From contig WIXG01000067.1 of assembly GCA_009869945.1 (NCBI GenBank), forward strand, positions 203,335-267,334: a DNA stretch of 64,000 bases. The letters run 5' to 3'. The notes beneath the pieces are model-generated. The model was given only the letters and a program-made list of their open reading frames with translations, had not been told where the DNA came from and searched no databases. Shown here piece after piece: positions 59,201-64,000 of the stretch (its first letter is position 1; every line of letters begins with the position of its first letter). The translations under genes were made by a program, and so were the position numbers. The stretch comes from Mesaphorura yosii (lineage: Eukaryota; Arthropoda; Collembola; Poduromorpha; Tullbergiidae).

Positions 59201-60516
59201 AATTTCTGTGTCATTTTGCCCATCGAGACAATTTCATTCCAGTCAGTTTTGTGGAGTTCCTTCAATTTGGACTTGAGTTTGGGTTCGGGGTTGAGGTTGA
59301 TGAGGCTGTAGCAAAGGGAAGTGATGGCCTCCTCCTCCTTGAGGGCCTCAACCTCCGCCCTCTTCTTCTGTAGCGCCTCCTTCAGCTGTTTGTTCTCACT
59401 CGTGGATTTCTGGAGCTTGGACTTCTTTTTGTTGGCTTCCTTCTCGCGCTGCTTGATGTCTGCAAGAAGTTTTGCGAGCTCGGCTTCCTTCTTTTGAATG
59501 TTTGCTTCGAGCTGCTGCTGTTGCTTGGCCAGTTTTTCTCTTTTCTCGAGTGCATGACTCGCATCCTCCTCATACTTTTGTTTCTGGACGAGGACGAGTT
59601 CCCTGGCGGGGTAGTAGAGTTCCATCGTGATGAGGCGAAGCAGGCTCACCCGCAGCTCAGTTTGCACCGCCAAGTCACAGCTTGACTCCAACTCGATCAA
59701 CTTCTCAACCATGAGGCTGGCTCGACCTTCGTTGGGTGGAGAGAGTGCGAGCCAAATGGCTTGGATGGACTCACAATCGACGAGTCTCTTGTGGAATGAA
59801 CCGATTCGGTTGAGAGTGTCCACGTAGTCCTGGTCAGGACGTTCTTGGATCTGGAGTGCCATGACTTGGTTGCAGTATGCCTTGAGGAATCCGTTCGAAT
59901 TGAGTTGTTGGATCAGATTGTGGGCATGCAGTTTGGGGGTGGGGTAGAGCAGACTCTGGCCACATACCAATCTCAAAATCAATGACTCCTCCCTGTTCCT
60001 ATCCGCCAATTCTTCAAATAGGAAAATGTCATGGTCGTTGTAGTCTTTCTCGATCGAAAACTCATTGCGAGCCCTTGTATCGACATTTTCTGGCGACCCT
60101 GCTTCGACAACATCATCGCTACCCACAGGCAGGATCTGCCGTCGGTCAGAAATTCTCATTTGACGATCGATTGTGACAACGCGACGGTCCTTGAGGTCGA
60201 CTTGACTGAACTGGGCCAGTAGTTTGAAGTACTCGGCCTCAAAGGCTGAAAGCTGGAGCTTTTTGTGCTGGAGACGTCGCAGTTGGGTTAGGAAGACAAG
60301 AGAGGCTTCGCCCAGGACATCATCGGTCAGGTAGGCCCATTCGATATGGAAGTCATGGAACTGGGACTCGTCGAGGCCAATGACTACCCACGGTCTCCCA
60401 CTCAAGTGCTGCAGCGTCGCGATGACGAGAGAGTCACTGTACGACTGTGTGGTCGTGATGCTAAGGCCACAGTCGTGCTCCGCCAGAGTGCGCTCCATCT
60501 TGACTTTCTTTTCCAT
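47229..60516 (-). CDS. Giant protein with SecA-type ATPase, collagen-like stretch and coiled coils
   Basis: Three coding exons: 60516-48705, 48628-47569 and 47460-47229, giving 4,367 residues. The first coding ATG is at 60516. A 5' UTR exon ending at the donor CG|GTAAGC (60875) is probably spliced to 60536. Coiled coil lies at about residues 305-400, a Gly-rich collagen-like run (GDKGADGLDGHTGGHGG) at about 565-730, and Gln/Ala-rich coiled coil at about 770-935. A very long helical region follows. A SecA motor occupies about 2615-3100: Walker A TGEGKS near 2642, LIVDEVDSLLLD near 2742, the GLHQFLQLK hinge near 2879, GITGTLGG near 2915, LSTNLGGRGTDL near 3042 and QAFGRTARAGG near 3078. Hydrophobic segments lie at about 3900-4010 (GILLLGAVEVAAGVAIEIF and WSVGVAAVAGFFPFAGVAF). 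SecA normally drives proteins across bacterial or plastid membranes. The role here is unknown. Confidence 0.9.
51220..52670 (-). other. SecA ATPase region within the giant gene
   Basis: Both nucleotide-binding halves are present and in SecA order. NBD1 has GEGKS, HVITSNSVLAIEDEVRYRDY, VVYGELSGFQGDLL and VDEVDS. A shortened insert sits where the preprotein-binding domain would be and keeps DYII-E-x-x-x-YRVVNMD and GLHQ. NBD2 has KLFGITGTLG, NLGGRGTDL, GLHVILSYLPTNIRVEKQ and GRTARAGG, with the arginine-finger region kept. The usual GRSGRQGDPG is replaced by GRTARAGGNG. A basic helical stretch (ERRKREGERVERIRQKDLPK) stands where the helical scaffold would begin. No C-terminal zinc motif was seen. 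Confidence 0.88.
58325..58825 (-). repeat. Collagen-like Gly-rich coding segment in the giant gene
   Basis: About 165 residues are rich in Gly with interrupted G-x-y triplets, for example GGDGQNGGDGHKGRKGVDG, GEPGKPGGLGGKGG and GMAGNPGDHGGHGKHGK. The triplets are too broken for a stable collagen triple helix and may form a polyglycine-type fold or a flexible linker. Confidence 0.75.
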
Positions 60517-62762
60517 TGGATCCAATTCCCTGACCCCTGCAGAAGCAGAAAAGAGTACAAAAGAGAACGGATCAACGGATGGAATTACAAATGATCGAAT
60601 AATTTCTTGGCTTACAATTAAAGGCTCGACAAAATAATATTTCTGCTCTCAATTTAAGCTACAACTTAAGTGAAACAACTTCCGGAGGAGCTCTATTGCT
60701 AACGTGAATGAATATGAATTTGTGAGTTGTGACCTTGGTCAAATGCGCGCTCCAACTTGGTCAAGTAAATTCCGATTGATGAGAAAAAGAAACGAGGTCA
60801 ATCATGTCACTTTTAATTTTCACAAAAGAAAGGAAAGATCGTTGCTCAAATATGGATTGAAATGATTTGCTTACCGATTTAATGTTTGGGGTGGAGGTGT
60901 TGGGTATGCTTGCAGTTGGAGGCAACCAATCCACGTTCCTTGCGGAGTGGAAAGGAGGAAACTCTGCACAATAATGAACGAAACATGCTGATTGATGTTT
61001 AATCAAATGTTTGCTTCAGAGGTGCAGTGCAGATGACTGCAACCGATATGAGTTGAACCAAGGCTTCAGGGCTTGGCTTTTATGAAGTCAAGTAGTTTGT
61101 AAGAATTCACTGGAGAATCAATTCTTAATTACGCTATGCTGCTGGTGGAGTTCTCACGCTTCGAGAGTTGGTCAGCCAAAAATGGATGGAACAAAGATGC
61201 AAATGCTCACTGTCTCACCGCTGCACTCTTTTTGGTGGAATCACGAACTATTTGAATGGCTTGTTTACTTGTGTGGGAACGAACAACCAATGGCCAAATA
61301 TAACGTTGGAATGCAAGGTGTTGACTTTGCGATGTGCAAAATCAACAAAAGTCGGCCCACGCTGCTTCGCAAAAAATGGAATTTGCTCGCAATTGTCAAT
61401 GGAAAATGGAATCGAAAATTTTCAATGCTTTTATAGAGCCAGACTAATTGCGCTCGCGCGAGTGTCCGAAGAGGGACTCTCTGTCACTTGCAGATGCTTC
61501 ACCGCAATCAGCGGTCACCAGAGTTAAAACGCAAATTCGGTCGCATAATTTCAGAGCTCAAACTTGAACACTTGCAAACACCTGGAACCAGACGAAGCTC
61601 TCTTTTATTGCAGGTTTTGTACACTTGAAACGTGTCTCACTCAAAGTTACGTTTTGAAGGTTCGATTCGTCGGGACATTGGCGACGGTTGCCTTTCTCTG
61701 TTCGATTTATGAAATTAATGATTCTGTAAATCCCTTTATCCGTTGACGCTTTCAGTTAGTAAATGAACGCACGTTGGCAGAGTTGTTGACTCGGCGGTTG
61801 CTTTGATGGTTGGTTAGGAGCAAAGCTGGATAAACTGTCAAGTCGGTTAACCTGCTCGTGTCGGAACTGAATTTAGCATAGGAATTAGAAGCTTCAAGCT
61901 GTGTGCTTCCGTTCCTACCGAATCACACTTTGCCCTGCTTGCTGACTCTTTTCTGTTGGTCTGCTGAGCTGTGCTAATCACTTAATCTAGTAATGGACAA
62001 AGCAAAGTAAGGCAGAAACAGAATGTGGAGAGTCTGAATGTGTTGAGTGTGAATGTTAATTGGGATGAAAAGACATTAAGATAATTCAGTGCCGGTTTGT
62101 TATGCAACATACAAATGTTTAATATCAAACCCAAATCTGACTCAAGCAGAAGCAGAAAAGTGCGTTTATGTAACCACGCAGACCAAGACGAAATGAGGCA
62201 AGTGCGAGTGCAAAATCTGGTTGGGATTGTGTTTCATGTTTCATGAGAAGAGCCTTGAGATTAACGACTCGAGTTGACAACTTTATCGACAGATTTATGA
62301 CACATTTAGCATTCACACTCCTCCAGTCCAGCCCAATTGCCCAGTCTATCTCTCCTCAGCCTCTCCTCTACTCAGTCTACTCGCTTCTCTCTCTCTCTCT
62401 TTGCTGCCTTTGTGGCTTTGCTCTCTTCAGGGTCGCCTTCCATTTACACTGACTTCTTTATCGTCCAGTTCGAAAGGATGATTCATGAATTCGCAAATTT
62501 GCACACTTCACTTCTGCTTTACTTCTATCAGTCTCAGTCTGAGTCAACTGACTTCTTTCATCCACTCTTGCCTTGCCTTCTGCACATTCTCTTTACTTTA
62601 TACTTAAAACACAATTCACTTAATCATCTTTATGTTTACATCAACCAACAACATAAGCATTCCACTCCACCAGCCGGCCAGCCAGCTTTGGCCCAAAGTA
62701 TCTCAAGTGTCTCGTTGTAATACTGCTTCATAGATCTCGAATCGGCTAAACTCCGCTTCAGG
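60517..62762. promoter_or_regulatory. Divergent region between the giant gene and the small membrane protein gene
   Basis: 2.2 kb between two head-to-head start codons. It holds the 5' UTR exon of the giant gene (ending 60875) and its 338-base intron. A pyrimidine-rich stretch (TCTCTCTC repeats, 62340-62400) lies before the small gene. No other gene was recognised. Confidence 0.5.
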
Positions 62763-63563
62763 ATGCAACGAGGTAATTCGTACACATTTTCTAAATTCCT
62801 AACTAAATCAAACCTAGCCAAACCAGGGACCAGAGTTTTTGTGAGTAACCTAACTTTTAATGTTGCAGACACGGATTCGCAATTGTCCTGGGGCAAGGAA
62901 ACCGTTTCTGTGGAAGCTGGTTCCGCCACTTCATTCCAGGCTTCTGCCAAGGAGACTGCGACCTCAGAGAAGATGGTGGAGACTCAGGTGGCCCAGAGCA
63001 ACAAGCAACAGGTGGCAGTGCAGAATTACAATCAAACAGTCGACGCAATCAAACCATACGCTGAAGCACTCATTGCAGCCTCTGCGAAAGTCACTGCCAA
63101 GAAGGTGGCTGAGATTGCAGGTGTCGTTTGGGACGAGTTCAAAAGTGAGTCCACAATTGAAATTTTCCGAAGCTGACGAGAATGCTAGATAAACTGATCT
63201 CGCTCTTCGTATTGTGTTTCAGAAATGTCGAGACTGCAGCAAATCCTTGCCATTTTGGCCACCGCTCTGGTGGTCGGTGCTGTTGGGTACGTCTCGTGGA
63301 AACTGATTCGGGGCAACTGGGCCACCATCACAGGATTCGTGTATGCACAGGCCGAGAAGCTCCAGGCCAAGAAGGACGAAATTGCAACGATGATTGGTCA
63401 GACAGCCGTCGTGGCCAAGATTGGAGAAATGTTCCAGAAGAAGCAGGAGAAAGTCGACCTGTCCAAGGAGAACGTGAAAGGCGTGCTCCAGCTGTTCCAG
63501 GAATGCGGCCACGCTGGAGCCATCGCTGCCTTTGTGGAATCCTTAAAGGCTGCACAAGCATAA
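62763..63563 (+). CDS. Small single-pass membrane protein with helical flanks
   Basis: Preferred exons: 62763-62772, 62869-63144 and 63223-63563, giving 208 residues. The first intron could instead be retained, because the frame stays open through it and adds 32 residues after MQR. The N-terminal part is polar, Ala/Thr/Glu-rich and helical (QASAKETATSEKMVETQVAQ, AEALIAASAKVTAKKVAEIA). One transmembrane helix follows (ILAILATALVVGAVGYVSW), then a basic and amphipathic region (EKLQAKKDEIATMIG ... MFQKKQEKVDL) ending FVESLKAAQA. There is no signal peptide, so it is an internally anchored protein. No family is recognised. It is the divergent neighbour of the giant SecA-like gene. Polyadenylation signal at 63585-63590. 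Confidence 0.72.
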
Positions 63564-64000
63564 TCTCATCACACAATCCAATCCAATAAAAAAGCTTTTG
63601 ACTTGTCAATTAATTATGGCAGCACATTTCAATTCTAGGCTCCAAAACCTTTTAAAAATGTTGTTCCTGATTGTTTAAATAAAATGAACGAAAGAACACA
63701 ATTCATAAATTTATTTATTTTAGTTTAGTTGCATTTATTAGTGGTAATAATTCATTTATCAATCCGAATTACGAACACAAATGCAAAATTCTGAAAAAAA
63801 ATTTGTTTTTGCTTAAGGTTAGGCTCCGATAGGCTCTTCTGCCTTCCTCAAAATCCCTCCAAATCTGAAATCTGAAAGAATCAGTTGACAGGGAAAAGAC
63901 CCCAATAAAGAATTTTCGATGGCCCAAGTCATGCCCGTAGCGTCGGCCTTGACCCGACGAAGTTCCGCAAATCCCTAACATTGCCCGCAGGTGAGGCCAG
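63564..64000. other. Right-edge flank
   Basis: 3' UTR of the small membrane protein gene, then AT-rich sequence. A minus-strand frame (63981-63769) contains acceptor-like TTTCAG sites and could be the last exon of a gene starting beyond the window. The support is weak. Confidence 0.35.

Noticed and set aside
62869-63192. Alternative plus-strand frame rich in Arg within the small membrane protein gene
   Set aside because: The frame with the transmembrane helix and consistent splice phases is the better gene.
1-64000. CRISPR arrays, rRNA, tRNA and bacterial operon signals
   Set aside because: No spaced direct-repeat array, rRNA block or cloverleaf with a GGTTCRANNCC arm was found. Gene structure is eukaryotic throughout.

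Overview
The window looks like nuclear DNA of a small-genome invertebrate, most likely an arthropod and possibly a springtail. Genes on both strands are split by short GT-AG introns, mostly 55 to 110 bases. They encode animal proteins: tropomodulin, HDAC6 with two deacetylase domains and a UBP zinc finger, pyruvate dehydrogenase kinase, CDV3, serine hydroxymethyltransferase, a PLAAT/LRAT protein and an S28 peptidase. Remains of a protostome-type ionotropic receptor are also present. The lineage is inferred from gene content only.

Layout. 1-6.5 kb: a multi-pass membrane protein running off the left edge, an LRAT-domain gene, an S28 serine carboxypeptidase and a transposase scrap. 6.5-12.2 kb: tropomodulin with alternative first exons. 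13.2-14.05 kb: an unrecognised spliced gene. 14.7-18.5 kb: HDAC6 (minus), sharing a 617-base divergent promoter with CDV3 (19.1-20.05 kb). 20.4-22.2 kb: PDK. 22.6-23.9 kb: a CARD-like exon pair followed by a decayed FLYWCH/MULE transposase. 25.4-36.5 kb: three members of an uncharacterised gene family (here called A, B and C) with the same intron phase pattern. 39.2-41 kb: a decayed ionotropic receptor. 41.7-42.1 kb: a copy of the PDK 3' end. 42.2-45.4 kb: SHMT. 45.8-46.7 kb: a broken NB-ARC (STAND) gene.

The most unusual locus fills 47.2-60.5 kb on the minus strand. It is a gene for a protein of about 4,367 residues whose central-to-C-terminal part is a SecA-type ATPase. In front of this lie coiled coils and a collagen-like Gly-rich stretch, and hydrophobic segments follow near the C-terminus. 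Its first coding exon is 11.8 kb with no intron, while its 3' end has ordinary spliceosomal introns. A divergent neighbour (62.8-63.6 kb) encodes a small single-pass membrane protein. Together they are the best candidate for an undescribed system. SecA is a bacterial and plastid preprotein translocase, so its presence in an animal-type giant protein suggests horizontal acquisition followed by fusion, but this is inference.

All splice models were made by eye from donor/acceptor sequences, reading-frame continuity and family resemblance. Coordinates are those of the coding sequence unless stated.
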